Shown piece by piece: positions 1 through 8,513 of a stretch of DNA of 64,000 nt. The stretch lies in NCBI RefSeq assembly GCF_900107635.1, contig NZ_FNRD01000006.1, forward strand, positions 1 through 64,000. Direction: 5' to 3'. Under the pieces are notes generated by a model. That model did no database searches and was not told where the DNA came from. It was given only the letters and a program-made list of their open reading frames with translations. The translations under genes and the position numbers were made by a program. The DNA is from Flavobacterium gillisiae (GTDB lineage: Bacteria; Bacteroidota; Bacteroidia; Flavobacteriales; Flavobacteriaceae). Position 1 is the stretch's first letter; the number at the start of each line of letters is the position of its first letter.

Positions 1-145
1 ATAGTAGTGGAAAGCCCACAGTCTCGATGCAACGAAGTGGAATCGAGACGAGGACTTGTAGCGGATAGCCCGACCCATTATAAAAAAAGAGGCTACTCCT
101 TTATATATATAGGTATAGCCTCTTTTTTTATAATGGGGAACGCCC
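1..145 (+). repeat. Dispersed structured intergenic repeat, copy E1 (cut by window edge)
   Basis: This is one of five related intergenic elements in the window (others near 23156, 40116, 50664 and 52033). It contains the shared blocks GTGGAAAGCCCACAG, GAGGACTTGTAGCGGATAGC and CCGACCC, and it ends in CGCCC. A variable central hairpin is present (GTCTCGAT pairing with ATCGAGAC). The GACCC...GGG part near the end is interrupted by a long perfect hairpin at 76-135. It lies 3' of the permease gene. Function unknown; the conserved flanks with a variable stem suggest a structured RNA or a mobile palindromic repeat. Confidence 0.7.
76..135. terminator. Long bidirectional hairpin terminator
   Basis: A perfect 20-bp inverted repeat (76-95 with 116-135) encloses a 20-nt loop. 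The arms carry runs of seven A and seven T, so either strand would give a hairpin with a U-rich side. It sits just beyond the stop codon of the minus-strand permease gene. Confidence 0.75.
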
Positions 146-155
146 AAATAATATA

Positions 156-1391
156 TTAGTCGAAACGGATTGCTTTAACCGGTGAAATTTTGGTTATTAT
201 ATAAGAAGGAATTAGCAACACCAAAAAACAAACACTTATCGTAAGTCCGTTTAATAATAAAATATATCCCCAATTAAGATATACCGGCGCTTGATCGACA
301 TAGTAATTTTCAGGATTCAGTTTGACTATCCCGAAATATTTCTGAAGCAATAGAATCGCTATTCCAATCAAGTTCCCCCAGAATAATCCTCGAACAATTA
401 AATAGGACGCATTGTACAGAAATATTTTACGGATGCTCCAATTGTTAGCCCCTAACGCTTTCAATATTCCAATCATCTGTGTTCGTTCTAGAATAAGCAC
501 CAATAAAGCCACCACCATGTTGATTGTAGCCACTAAAATCATGACTATTAATATGACGATGATATTGAAATCAAACAACTGAAGCCACTCGAATATATAA
601 TTGTATTTTTCGATGATGGTTTTAGTATCAAGCGTCGATCCCGTTTGCTGATACACTTCTTCACCTACCGATTTTATATTATCAAAATCATCTACAAAAA
701 CTTCAAATGCCCCTACCTGATCCGCTTTCCATTTATTAATGCGTTGCATATGTCGTATATCACCTAATACATAAGTAGCGTCGAATTCCTGAAAACCAGA
801 ATTAAAGATTCCAACAATTTTAAATCTCCTAATATTCGGTAATTTATTCTGACCTTCTTTCATAAAAAAGGTATTAAACGCATCTCCTACTTTAAGTTTT
901 AACCTATTAGCAAGGAATTGCGATAGTACCACGTCTTCATTTAACTTTTTAGAAAAATCAGGCAGTTTTCCTTCAACAAGATACTCTTTTATATTATCCC
1001 ACTTGTAATCGCTACCTACCCCTTTGAATACGATTCCTTCAAAAGCATTTTCGGTTCGAATAATGCCGGCTTTACTAGCGATAGCTTGAATATGCTTTAT
1101 CCCTTCTACAGTATTAAATTTGGGATAAAAATTTTGTTTTTTCGAAATGGGAACTAAGGTGACTTCAGATTGATTGCTATCATAATTAGAAATACTAATA
1201 TGCCCATTGAAAGCGGAAATTTTTTCTCTGATTTTTTGTTGTAGACCAATTCCTGTCGCCACTGAAACAATCATCATCACCATTCCGATAGCAATGGCTG
1301 AAATTGCAATTTTTATAATAGGCGCAGATATACTACTTTTATAATCTTTAGCAGTTATAAGTCTTTTGGCAATAAAGTATTCTAAATTCAA
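156..1391 (-). CDS. ABC transporter permease, FtsX/LolC-LolE family
   Basis: A 411-residue inner-membrane permease. The N-terminal membrane segment is around residues 25-50. A periplasmic MacB-like domain of about 220 residues follows. Three C-terminal membrane helices (about 278-300, 323-350, 375-400) carry the FtsX-type segment ERTQMIGILKALGA. This is the layout of LolC/LolE-type lipoprotein-release permeases. No ATPase partner is adjacent, so the ATPase must be encoded elsewhere. A TAnnTTTG box lies 26 nt upstream, and the gene is followed by a strong hairpin. Substrate is not deducible; lipoprotein release is an inference from family. Confidence 0.85.
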   Translation of the reverse strand: MNLEYFIAKRLITAKDYKSSISAPIIKIAISAIAIGMVMMIVSVATGIGLQQKIREKISAFNGHISISNYDSNQSEVTLVPISKKQNFYPKFNTVEGIKHIQAIASKAGIIRTENAFEGIVFKGVGSDYKWDNIKEYLVEGKLPDFSKKLNEDVVLSQFLANRLKLKVGDAFNTFFMKEGQNKLPNIRRFKIVGIFNSGFQEFDATYVLGDIRHMQRINKWKADQVGAFEVFVDDFDNIKSVGEEVYQQTGSTLDTKTIIEKYNYIFEWLQLFDFNIIVILIVMILVATINMVVALLVLILERTQMIGILKALGANNWSIRKIFLYNASYLIVRGLFWGNLIGIAILLLQKYFGIVKLNPENYYVDQAPVYLNWGYILLLNGLTISVCFLVLLIPSYIITKISPVKAIRFD

Positions 1392-1416
1392 TTTGATTAA
1401 GTATCTGATTTGGATT

Positions 1417-1424
1417 CAAAAATA
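1417..1424 (-). promoter_or_regulatory. Putative -7 box (TATTTTTG)
   Basis: On the minus strand this reads TATTTTTG, matching the Bacteroidota -7 consensus TAnnTTTG, 26 nt before the permease start. No TTG -33 element is visible at the usual spacing. Confidence 0.35.
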
Positions 1425-1477
1425 CACCTAAAACACGAATAACGCTAATTGCCACTAATTTTATTCTACTCTACTAT

Positions 1478-2776
1478 ATGATTTCAATTTTCAAAAATAC
1501 TCCATTAGCCTTTATTCTAACAGTAATTTTGCTTTCTTGCTCCAGCTCAATCAACAGAACAAAAGAATTACAACAGGACAAACCGAAAGATAGCGTCACA
1601 GCCACCTCTATCTACCCCAAAGAAGCAACATTACCAGATAAAGTTATCGAAATACATTCGATTAAAACCGGCGCAGATAATTACGAACTATATCTGCCTC
1701 TTTTAAAAGATAAAAAAATAGGTATCGTTACCAATCAATCCGGTATCGTTTTAATAAAAGAATCCCCTGTAAGACTCGCTACTAATAAAAAGCAAATCCA
1801 TTTAGTTGATTTCTTATTAGACCAAAAAACCAATGTCCAAAAAATATTTGCCCCAGAACATGGCTTTCGTGGCACTGCCGATGCAGGTGAACACGTAGTT
1901 GACGGCACGGACACTAAAACCGGACTACCTATTATTTCACTTTACGGCAATAACAAACAACCTAACTCACAACAATTAGCCGGAATTGACATTATGATTT
2001 TTGATTTGCAAGACGTGGGAGCTCGATTTTACACTTACATCTCTTCACTACATTATATAATGCAAGCTTGTGCAGAAAACAATATTCAATTAATAATTTT
2101 AGACAGACCCAACCCTAACGGTAATATTGTTGACGGTCCAATTCTCGAAAAGGAATATAGCAGTTTCGTAGGAATGCATCCCATTCCTGTTTTACACGGT
2201 ATGACCATTGGCGAATATGCGCAAATGATTAATGGAGAGCAATGGCTTAAAAACGGGATAAGTTGCAAACTAACTGTAATACCATGTTCGTACAATAACA
2301 GAAAAATGAAATACAGTCTCCCTGTAAAACCTTCTCCCAATTTACCAAACGATCAATCGATTAATCTATATGCTAGCTTGTGCTTTTTTGAAGGAACAAA
2401 TGTTAGTGTAGGAAGAGGAACTGAAAAACAATTTCAAATTTACGGTTCACCTTACTTACCAAAAAGCAATTTTAGCTTTATTCCAAAACCAAATATGGGA
2501 GCACAAAATCCAGTTTACAATGGAGTAGTATGTTTTGGTGAAGATTTGTCAACACAAACTGAAGTACGCCAACTAGAATTGAAATGGCTTATCAAAGCGT
2601 ACGCTACCACAACCGACAAATCAAAATTCTTTAATCCGTTTTTTACAAAACTAGCTGGAACAAGAAAATTGCAACAGCAAATCGAAGCCGGAGAATCAGA
2701 ATCTGAGATCAGACAGAGTTGGAAAACTGCATTAGACCAATTTAAAAAAATGAGAGAGAAATATTTGATCTATTAG
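1478..2776 (+). CDS. DUF1343 lipoprotein, NamZ-like exo-beta-N-acetylmuramidase
   Basis: A 432-residue exported lipoprotein: the hydrophobic segment ends in the lipobox LLSC with Cys21. The body matches DUF1343, the family of NamZ exo-lytic N-acetylmuramidases that release MurNAc from the non-reducing ends of peptidoglycan fragments. Visible family segments are GIVTNQSGI, FAPEHGFRG, IDIMIFDLQDVGARFYTY, LDRPNPNG, a VGMHPIPVLHGMTIGEYA-type stretch and EGTNVSVGRGTEKQFQ. The role would be cell-wall recycling in the periplasm or at the outer membrane. The gene stands alone between minus-strand neighbours. Family is certain; enzymatic activity is inferred. Confidence 0.88.
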   Translation: MISIFKNTPLAFILTVILLSCSSSINRTKELQQDKPKDSVTATSIYPKEATLPDKVIEIHSIKTGADNYELYLPLLKDKKIGIVTNQSGIVLIKESPVRLATNKKQIHLVDFLLDQKTNVQKIFAPEHGFRGTADAGEHVVDGTDTKTGLPIISLYGNNKQPNSQQLAGIDIMIFDLQDVGARFYTYISSLHYIMQACAENNIQLIILDRPNPNGNIVDGPILEKEYSSFVGMHPIPVLHGMTIGEYAQMINGEQWLKNGISCKLTVIPCSYNNRKMKYSLPVKPSPNLPNDQSINLYASLCFFEGTNVSVGRGTEKQFQIYGSPYLPKSNFSFIPKPNMGAQNPVYNGVVCFGEDLSTQTEVRQLELKWLIKAYATTTDKSKFFNPFFTKLAGTRKLQQQIEAGESESEIRQSWKTALDQFKKMREKYLIY

Positions 2777-2804
2777 AAATGACATAGCAAATTATCCGCA
2801 TTAG

Positions 2805-3299
2805 CTACAGCGGCAATTTTTTCTTCATTTCTTCTACAATATTAAAGGCAGCAGGGCAAATCGCAACATTCTTCAAAGTAAGATCTGTTATTTGCTGAAA
2901 CTTCTTTCTATCAGTGTGTGGAAATTCTCTACATGCTTTTGGTCGCACATCATAAATCATACAGGCATTTTCATGATCTAGGAAAGTACAAGGCACACTC
3001 TGCAACACATAATCTTGATCTTCATCAACGCGAAGGTATTGCGCTATAAACTGCTGTGGTTTTTGCTTAAGGTATTTTGACACTCGTTCAATATCGGCTA
3101 ATGTAAACAAAGGCCCAGTAGTTTTACAACAATTCGCGCATTTCAAACAATCGGTTTTTTTAAATTCCGCATCATGCAGATCTTGCATCACATAATCTAA
3201 ATTTTTGGGCGTCTTCTTTTTAAGCTTATCGAAATACTTTTTGTTTTCTATATGCTTATCTTTGGCAAGTTTTCCAAGTTCGTTTAAAGTAGGTTTCAA
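2805..3299 (-). CDS. YkgJ-family cysteine cluster protein
   Basis: A 164-residue soluble protein with the Cys cluster CLKCANCCKTTGP (around residues 55-67). CMIYDVRPKACREFPHTD follows, with a late Cys at AICPAAF. These spaced cysteines define the YkgJ/UPF0153 family, thought to bind Zn or an Fe-S cluster; the biochemical role is unknown. The N-terminal part is lysine-rich and helical. It is transcribed alone and diverges from the methyltransferase gene. A TAnnTTTG box lies 24 nt upstream of the ATG. Confidence 0.85.
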   Translation of the reverse strand: MKPTLNELGKLAKDKHIENKKYFDKLKKKTPKNLDYVMQDLHDAEFKKTDCLKCANCCKTTGPLFTLADIERVSKYLKQKPQQFIAQYLRVDEDQDYVLQSVPCTFLDHENACMIYDVRPKACREFPHTDRKKFQQITDLTLKNVAICPAAFNIVEEMKKKLPL

Positions 3300-3322
3300 A
3301 TTTAGAGTTTAAAAATTCTTTG

Positions 3323-3330
3323 CAAAACTA
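3323..3330 (-). promoter_or_regulatory. Putative -7 box (TAGTTTTG)
   Basis: Minus-strand TAGTTTTG fits TAnnTTTG, 24 nt before the YkgJ-family start. No clear -33 TTG. Confidence 0.35.
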
Positions 3331-3385
3331 CACTTTTTGAACGATGAACTATGATTAATGAATGTTGAATTTTGAAATACAAACA

Positions 3386-4093
3386 ATGAAAGACCTTTTT
3401 GGCAAAGCCATCCTCGATTATCAAACGAATAATTCCCCTGAGGACTTAATTACAGAAACGACTATATCTGAAGAAGATGAAATGAGTGTTGCTTATTTAT
3501 TTCGCTCCTACAAAGAGATGCCATCTATGGAGCAAAAAGCCCTACAACTTGCCAAAGGAAAAATCCTGGATGTAGGTTGCGGCGCAGGAAGCCATAGTTT
3601 GTACTTACAGAACGAATTGAATTTAGAAGTGACTGCAATAGACATTTCGTCAAATGCAATACAAGCTTGTTCACTTCGAGGAATCAAAGATGCCCGCGTA
3701 CAGGATGTCATGACATTAGAAAATGAAACATACGACACGATTTTATTACTGATGAATGGCGCAGGAATGTGTGGGAAACTAAAAAATATTCCAAATTTCC
3801 TTATAAAATTAAAATCACTATTGAATCCGGGCGGCCAAATTTTATTAGACAGTTCTGATATTATATACATGTTTGATGATGATGAAGACGGAGGAAAATG
3901 GATTCCATCTGACAATGAATATTATGGGGAAGTAGTTTTTAACATTGGCTACAAGGGTGAAAAAGAAAAACCTTTCAATTGGATGTATATTGACTACAAT
4001 ACTTTGCAAAATGCAGCTTTCGCCAATGACTTACAAGCTGAATTAATTCTTGAAGGACAACATTATGATTATTTAGCAAAGCTTTCCATATAG
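3386..4093 (+). CDS. Class I SAM-dependent methyltransferase
   Basis: A 235-residue protein with motif I ILDVGCGAGSHSLYL (about residues 60-74) and a following acidic beta-strand end VTAIDISSNAI. A post-II segment, YDTILLLMNGAGMCG, is also visible. This is the Rossmann methyltransferase fold. The substrate cannot be told from sequence. An in-frame ATG 24 nt upstream also exists. I chose the ATG at 3386 because the eight extra residues precede the expected N-terminal helix and come from AT-rich intergenic sequence. It is followed by the DinB/YfiT gene on the same strand. Confidence 0.85.
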   Translation: MKDLFGKAILDYQTNNSPEDLITETTISEEDEMSVAYLFRSYKEMPSMEQKALQLAKGKILDVGCGAGSHSLYLQNELNLEVTAIDISSNAIQACSLRGIKDARVQDVMTLENETYDTILLLMNGAGMCGKLKNIPNFLIKLKSLLNPGGQILLDSSDIIYMFDDDEDGGKWIPSDNEYYGEVVFNIGYKGEKEKPFNWMYIDYNTLQNAAFANDLQAELILEGQHYDYLAKLSI

Positions 4094-4158
4094 AATTAGA
4101 ATACTAGGAGGACAATATTAGGCTGATAAAAGAGGCTATTCAACTAAATTAATACTAA

Positions 4159-4704
4159 ATGGAAAATTCAGCATTAGAGAAACTACGTTATCCGATTGGA
4201 AAGTTTATAGCTCCTGTTCTTTATACCAAAGACTACCTTTCTGAAAAAATATTTGAAATAGAATCCTTTCCTGCAAACCTAAAAGAGGAAACACTTCATT
4301 TGATAGATAAGCAGCTCGACACGCCCTATCGTGAAGACGGCTGGACCATTAGACAAGTCATTCATCACTGTACTGACAGTCATATGAATTGTTATATCCG
4401 AATAAAATGGGCATTAACAGAAGACAATCCTATAATAAAATCGTATTTAGAAGAACGTTGGTCGGATTTGAATGACAATCTTACAATGCCCATCGCTCCA
4501 ACAATAGCAACACTAGAGGGCTTACACTTTAGATTAGCATACATTATGAAAGGTTTGACTGAAATCGAATTAAATAAAACCTTTATACATCCAGAGCATA
4601 ATACCATTGTATCGATAAAAGAACAAATAGGAACGTATGCATGGCACGGAAATCACCACCTAGCACATATCACTGAATTAAAAAAGAAAAGAAACTGGAA
4701 TTAA
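4159..4704 (+). CDS. DinB/YfiT-family metal-dependent hydrolase or bacillithiol transferase
   Basis: A 181-residue four-helix DinB-superfamily protein. It starts with the YfiT-like LRYPIGKF motif. The expected metal-ligand histidines appear in QVIHHCTDSH (about 67-75) and YAWHGNHHLAH (about 160-170). YfiT proteins are Ni/Zn-dependent putative hydrolases or thiol transferases, and Bacteroidota members are usually named bacillithiol transferases. The gene lies 65 nt behind the methyltransferase and ends at a bidirectional terminator. Family is clear; the substrate is inferred only from family naming. Confidence 0.85.
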   Translation: MENSALEKLRYPIGKFIAPVLYTKDYLSEKIFEIESFPANLKEETLHLIDKQLDTPYREDGWTIRQVIHHCTDSHMNCYIRIKWALTEDNPIIKSYLEERWSDLNDNLTMPIAPTIATLEGLHFRLAYIMKGLTEIELNKTFIHPEHNTIVSIKEQIGTYAWHGNHHLAHITELKKKRNWN

Positions 4705-4713
4705 TTAAATGAA

Positions 4714-4747
4714 AAAAAGCCAAATAACTATTGTTATTTGGCTTTTT
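4714..4747. terminator. Bidirectional terminator
   Basis: A perfect 15-bp stem (4714-4728 with 4733-4747) with a 4-nt loop. It has an A-rich left side and T-rich right side, and lies between the convergent YfiT-like and queE genes. Confidence 0.85.
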
Positions 4748-4765
4748 CTATTTATCCTAAATTCC

Positions 4766-5398
4766 TTAAGGGATATTAAGATATTTGTGAGTTTGTAGCG
4801 ACACTCTCCATTTCGGGTTATTCATAACATATTCTACTATCAGAGGAGTCATTTCCTCCTTCTTACTCCATTCTGGCTGAAGAAACAAAATCGCATTGTC
4901 ATTTACTAACTCCGCTTGTTCTTCTGCAAAAATAAAATCATGTTTATTATGAATGATTACTTTTAGCTCGTGGGCATTATCATATACGGTTTCCGTAGGT
5001 AATTTATTCTTCTTTGGCGAAAGACAAATCCAATCCCAAGCTCCTGATAAAGGATACGCACCTGACGTTTCAATATGAACCTTTCGTCCATTATCTTTTA
5101 ACGCTTGTGTTAGTAAAGTCATATCCCACATTAAAGGCTCACCTCCTGTTACTACAACAGTTTCTGCATGTTTTTTTGCATTATCAACAATTTGAGTAAT
5201 GCTTGACGGCGGATGCAATTCAGCATTCCAACTTTCTTTAACGTCACACCAATGGCAACCTACATCGCAACCTCCGATTCTCACAAAATAAGCGGCAGTT
5301 CCCGTGTGAAAACCCTCTCCTTGAATTGTATAAAACTCTTCCATCAAAGGAAGCATTGCGCCTTTATTAACTTCTAATTGTATTTCTTTTGATAACAT
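4766..5398 (-). CDS. queE: 7-carboxy-7-deazaguanine synthase (radical SAM)
   Basis: A 210-residue radical SAM enzyme that converts 6-carboxytetrahydropterin to 7-carboxy-7-deazaguanine in queuosine/preQ0 synthesis. The N-terminal EEFYTIQGEGFHTGTAAYFVR is the QueE signature. The cluster-binding cysteines occur in GGCDVGCHWCDVKESW (Cys44, Cys48, Cys51; CX3CX2C). VVTGGEPLMWD is the SAM-contacting GGEP motif. The transcript is apparently monocistronic, with a TAnnTTTG box 18 nt upstream. queA, the later pathway step, lies in the same window at 23.3-24.4 kb but is not linked to it. Confidence 0.92.
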   Translation of the reverse strand: MLSKEIQLEVNKGAMLPLMEEFYTIQGEGFHTGTAAYFVRIGGCDVGCHWCDVKESWNAELHPPSSITQIVDNAKKHAETVVVTGGEPLMWDMTLLTQALKDNGRKVHIETSGAYPLSGAWDWICLSPKKNKLPTETVYDNAHELKVIIHNKHDFIFAEEQAELVNDNAILFLQPEWSKKEEMTPLIVEYVMNNPKWRVSLQTHKYLNIP

Positions 5399-5415
5399 TA
5401 TTGTAATTTAAAACG

Positions 5416-5423
5416 CAAAGATA
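5416..5423 (-). promoter_or_regulatory. Putative -7 box of queE (TATCTTTG)
   Basis: Minus-strand TATCTTTG matches TAnnTTTG, 18 nt before the queE ATG; it would give a very short leader. Confidence 0.4.
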
Positions 5424-5608
5424 GGTCATTTGAAAAGGACTTAAATTAATATTATCAAATTGATTGCTCGAAATTATAAACTCGAGGTACTAAAACACAA
5501 AAATAAGCAGTGTAACTTTCACACTTAACAACTCACAATCCACCATAAATATAACTAGTCCTGCGCAAGCAACTAAACCACCATCGTAAGAAAAAGTAAT
5601 TGCAAAAA

Positions 5609-5636
5609 AAACCGATAGTTTTTCAACTATCGGTTT
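5609..5636 (-). terminator. Terminator of the TonB/TPR operon
   Basis: A 12-bp stem (5609-5620 with 5625-5636) with a TTTC loop. On the minus strand it is followed by a run of T from the A-tract at 5604-5611. It lies just past the TPR gene stop. Confidence 0.85.
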
Positions 5637-5659
5637 ATATTATAAAAAAATACTATTTA

Positions 5660-7333
5660 TTATTTCTTAAGCATCTCAACTGATTGAAGTGCATATCCAT
5701 TAGCAGGATCTATAGCAAGTGTTTTATTAAAGAATTCAATAGCCTTAACTTTATCAGTGTTTGCATAACCCGCAGCCATTGTATTGTAAGCCTCAATTAA
5801 TTTACCCTTCACTGCAGCCTTAGCCATTTCTTCAGGGCCTTTCTTAGTTACAATATCAATATACTGTTGGTAATAGTTAATCATTTGCGCATCGTCTCCA
5901 AGCAACGTATTCGTTCTTGCGCGATAAACATAAGCATCTTGAGTTGCTGGTGATGCTTCAATTACATTTCCAAAAGCAATATCTGCTTTTCGTAAAGCAA
6001 TAGTATCTTTTACTGCACCCGCTTTTGTATTGTCAAAATAAAGTGAGTTACCTAAGTAGAAATTGTCAAGTAAGAAATTTTTAGATTCTTTATTTGAAGT
6101 TGAAATCTCAAAAACTGCAGCAGCCTCTTTATATAATTTTTGCTCATAAAGCCCTTTACCTGCCTCGCTTAAATCATTCACAACAGCACTTTCCATAGCA
6201 ACCGCTTTCTTGATAAGTTCAATTCCTTTATTAAACAATACCGGCTCTGCAGCAGTTACATCTGCACCCATAGTAGCTTTTTTAATATTAGCTAAACCTA
6301 GGTATAAATAATCTAGAGAAATCACACTATTCGTAGTATTTGCAGTATAGTCTTGTAACGACTTGATAGCTACATCAACATTATCATTATAGTAAGCAGA
6401 ATAACCTAAATAACGTAAAATTCTAGGATTGACTTTATCAATCTGTTTCATTTTTTCAGCTTCAATCTCTAAAGCTTTATAGTCGTGCGCAACAATCAAG
6501 AAGTCAGCGTGACGCATACGCGAAGCCAAAGAATAATCAGTAAGACTCATGTATTTTTCATAATACGACAATGCTTCTTTCATATATTCATCATTTCTAG
6601 AAGGAACATTAAGTGCCCAATAGTAATATGTTTCAGCTAACTCACGATATAGTGGTCCGTAATTAGGGTTAGTAGCAATAACATCATTGAAAGCTTTTAC
6701 AGCCTCTGTGTATGCTTTAGCACCTTTAAGCAAAACACCTAATTGCATTTTTGCTCTAATCAACGAATTGTCAGCTTGAAAAGCATTACGATACGCAGAA
6801 TAGGCAGCATTTTGGTTCTTATCACCATAATGTGCATCTCCAAAAGCTAAAAGTACTTGAGGCTCCGCTGCATTTCTCTCATTTGCCAAGTTTAAAGTTT
6901 GAATAGCAGCTTTAAAATCAGGTTTATCAGCATTCATGTAAGCACGAGCTATATACACATACTCTCCAAAATCTCTTCTACCCATTTCTTTTCTAGCCAA
7001 TTCAAATTTAGCTTTTGCCGCAACAACATCACCTTTATTAAGGTCCATTTGCCCTAGCCCAATATAATTAAAATGCTCATCATTTTTAGCAGTTAAACCA
7101 TTTTGATAAGTTATTTTAGCTGAATCCGATACCTTTTGAGAAAGATATATGTTTCCTAAAAGAAAATACGCTTTCCCTTCAGATGGGTCAGATTTAATTA
7201 TCGATTTTAAAGTCGATTTAGCATTTTCAAATTGTTCGGCGTCAATTGCTTTTTTAGCTTGATCTATATCCTGAGCGTTCATTACGGATACTGTGGCCAG
7301 AAAGGCAACACTTAAAATTTTAAATTTGTTCAT
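5660..7333 (-). CDS. Exported tetratricopeptide repeat protein
   Basis: I place the start at the ATG at 7333 because it is followed directly by a signal peptide ending around VSVMNAQ. The longer frame would overlap the preceding gene and prepend a lysine/asparagine-rich tail. The mature protein of about 540 residues consists of TPR helices throughout, for example AYFLLGNIYLSQ, YVYIARAYMNA and IDPANGYALQSV. It probably acts as a periplasmic scaffold. It is the last gene of the exbB-exbD-exbD-tonB operon, 22 nt after the PstS-like gene, and is followed by a terminator. TPR proteins at this position recur in Flavobacteria; the partner is unknown. Confidence 0.85.
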   Translation of the reverse strand: MNKFKILSVAFLATVSVMNAQDIDQAKKAIDAEQFENAKSTLKSIIKSDPSEGKAYFLLGNIYLSQKVSDSAKITYQNGLTAKNDEHFNYIGLGQMDLNKGDVVAAKAKFELARKEMGRRDFGEYVYIARAYMNADKPDFKAAIQTLNLANERNAAEPQVLLAFGDAHYGDKNQNAAYSAYRNAFQADNSLIRAKMQLGVLLKGAKAYTEAVKAFNDVIATNPNYGPLYRELAETYYYWALNVPSRNDEYMKEALSYYEKYMSLTDYSLASRMRHADFLIVAHDYKALEIEAEKMKQIDKVNPRILRYLGYSAYYNDNVDVAIKSLQDYTANTTNSVISLDYLYLGLANIKKATMGADVTAAEPVLFNKGIELIKKAVAMESAVVNDLSEAGKGLYEQKLYKEAAAVFEISTSNKESKNFLLDNFYLGNSLYFDNTKAGAVKDTIALRKADIAFGNVIEASPATQDAYVYRARTNTLLGDDAQMINYYQQYIDIVTKKGPEEMAKAAVKGKLIEAYNTMAAGYANTDKVKAIEFFNKTLAIDPANGYALQSVEMLKK

Positions 7334-7355
7334 TTTAACTTTATTTGATTTATTC

Positions 7356-8279
7356 TTATTCATTTTCATTTTCTTTATTTGATTTGTTTTTAAATATAAC
7401 TTTTCTTGGAGGCACCCTTACTGGCAACAGTCCCGCTTTCAAAATTATCCTTTGTCCTATGTCCCCAGCAACAAATGAAGCGAACCCCATCCCTAAACCA
7501 AAAGATCCTTGACAATTAATTATATACAAATCACGTGCCAAAGGATACTTTCCTTCAGCTAAATTGTTTTGCGTAGGCGCTACAAACTCCACACTACCCT
7601 CACCTTTAACGCTTAATACGTTAATTTTCTCTATAAGACTCTTCATGTCAGGTGATGGCTGATACAACCAGTTTAATCCAACAACACCAATCATACCATC
7701 ATTTTCCGATACAAATTTCACAACATCATTATTATACTTAAACGAGTACACTCCCTCACTAGGCGTTTCCTTTATTCCTGCTAACTCATTCATATAACGA
7801 ACCGTACTAGAGTTTGGATTATCAAACACCAAACCTTTAACTCTTGTTTGCGGTTTCCCTTGCATGAAAAGAATAATATCCTTCAAAGCAATCAAAGTAT
7901 CATTATTGGACTTATTAGAAATAAAAGCAACTGCGTCAGTACCTATCATAGTTGTTTTAGGCTTTATTTTAAGTTGTTCAAAATACTTCGCCTCTTCTTC
8001 ATTTAATTTCCTGGACAAAATAACAATTCGAGAGGTATCTTTAAGAAATGCTTGCATCAGTTCCTTTTCAGACCTTACCTCCATAAGTATTTTGGCATTA
8101 TATCCATTTTGAAAAATAGCAATCTCATCTTCCAATACAGGTTTTAGAGTTTCATCAACTAATATAGTGGCTGTACCTTTAAGTATAGTCTCTTTTTCGC
8201 CTACTGATTTTTTACAACCAAAAAATAATACTGAAATAAAAAGCACTAATACATAAGGACGTCTTCCGAAATTTTTCAT
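7356..8279 (-). CDS. PstS-like substrate-binding lipoprotein
   Basis: A 307-residue lipoprotein with lipobox LFFGC (Cys22). The body resembles PstS/PBP-like phosphate-binding proteins: TILVDETLKPVLEDEI at the start of the fold, VILSRKLNEEE, IGTDAVAFISNKSNND and FDNPNSSTVRYMNEL. No PstABC permease genes are near. Its place between tonB and the TPR gene suggests a role linked to TonB-dependent uptake rather than an ABC importer. The ligand is unknown; phosphate is only the family default. Confidence 0.8.
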   Translation of the reverse strand: MKNFGRRPYVLVLFISVLFFGCKKSVGEKETILKGTATILVDETLKPVLEDEIAIFQNGYNAKILMEVRSEKELMQAFLKDTSRIVILSRKLNEEEAKYFEQLKIKPKTTMIGTDAVAFISNKSNNDTLIALKDIILFMQGKPQTRVKGLVFDNPNSSTVRYMNELAGIKETPSEGVYSFKYNNDVVKFVSENDGMIGVVGLNWLYQPSPDMKSLIEKINVLSVKGEGSVEFVAPTQNNLAEGKYPLARDLYIINCQGSFGLGMGFASFVAGDIGQRIILKAGLLPVRVPPRKVIFKNKSNKENENE

Positions 8280-8288
8280 ACCCTAATC

Positions 8289-8513
8289 TTAATTATCATT
8301 TATAATTCGCACACCTCTTACAATAGAATACACAATGAGAAGAATTCCAAATGCAATCCTATAACCCATAGCCATATCTAAAGGAAATTCTTTCATAAAG
8401 ATAATAAATAATCCTAAGACCAAATAAAACATGAAAAACAAAATCGCCAAAACGAGAAGAAATCGCTCTTTGAGCGATTTCTCCTGAATATTTTTAAATA
8501 TTTTTTTCAACAT
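8289..8513 (-). CDS. Small membrane protein in the tonB operon
   Basis: A 74-residue protein with a basic, amphipathic N-terminus and two predicted membrane helices (about residues 18-39 and 48-68), ending RGVRIINDN. Its ATG overlaps the tonB stop codon by one base, so translation is probably coupled. It matches no family that I can name. Its conserved placement next to tonB would be the main clue to function. Confidence 0.75.
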   Translation of the reverse strand: MLKKIFKNIQEKSLKERFLLVLAILFFMFYLVLGLFIIFMKEFPLDMAMGYRIAFGILLIVYSIVRGVRIINDN

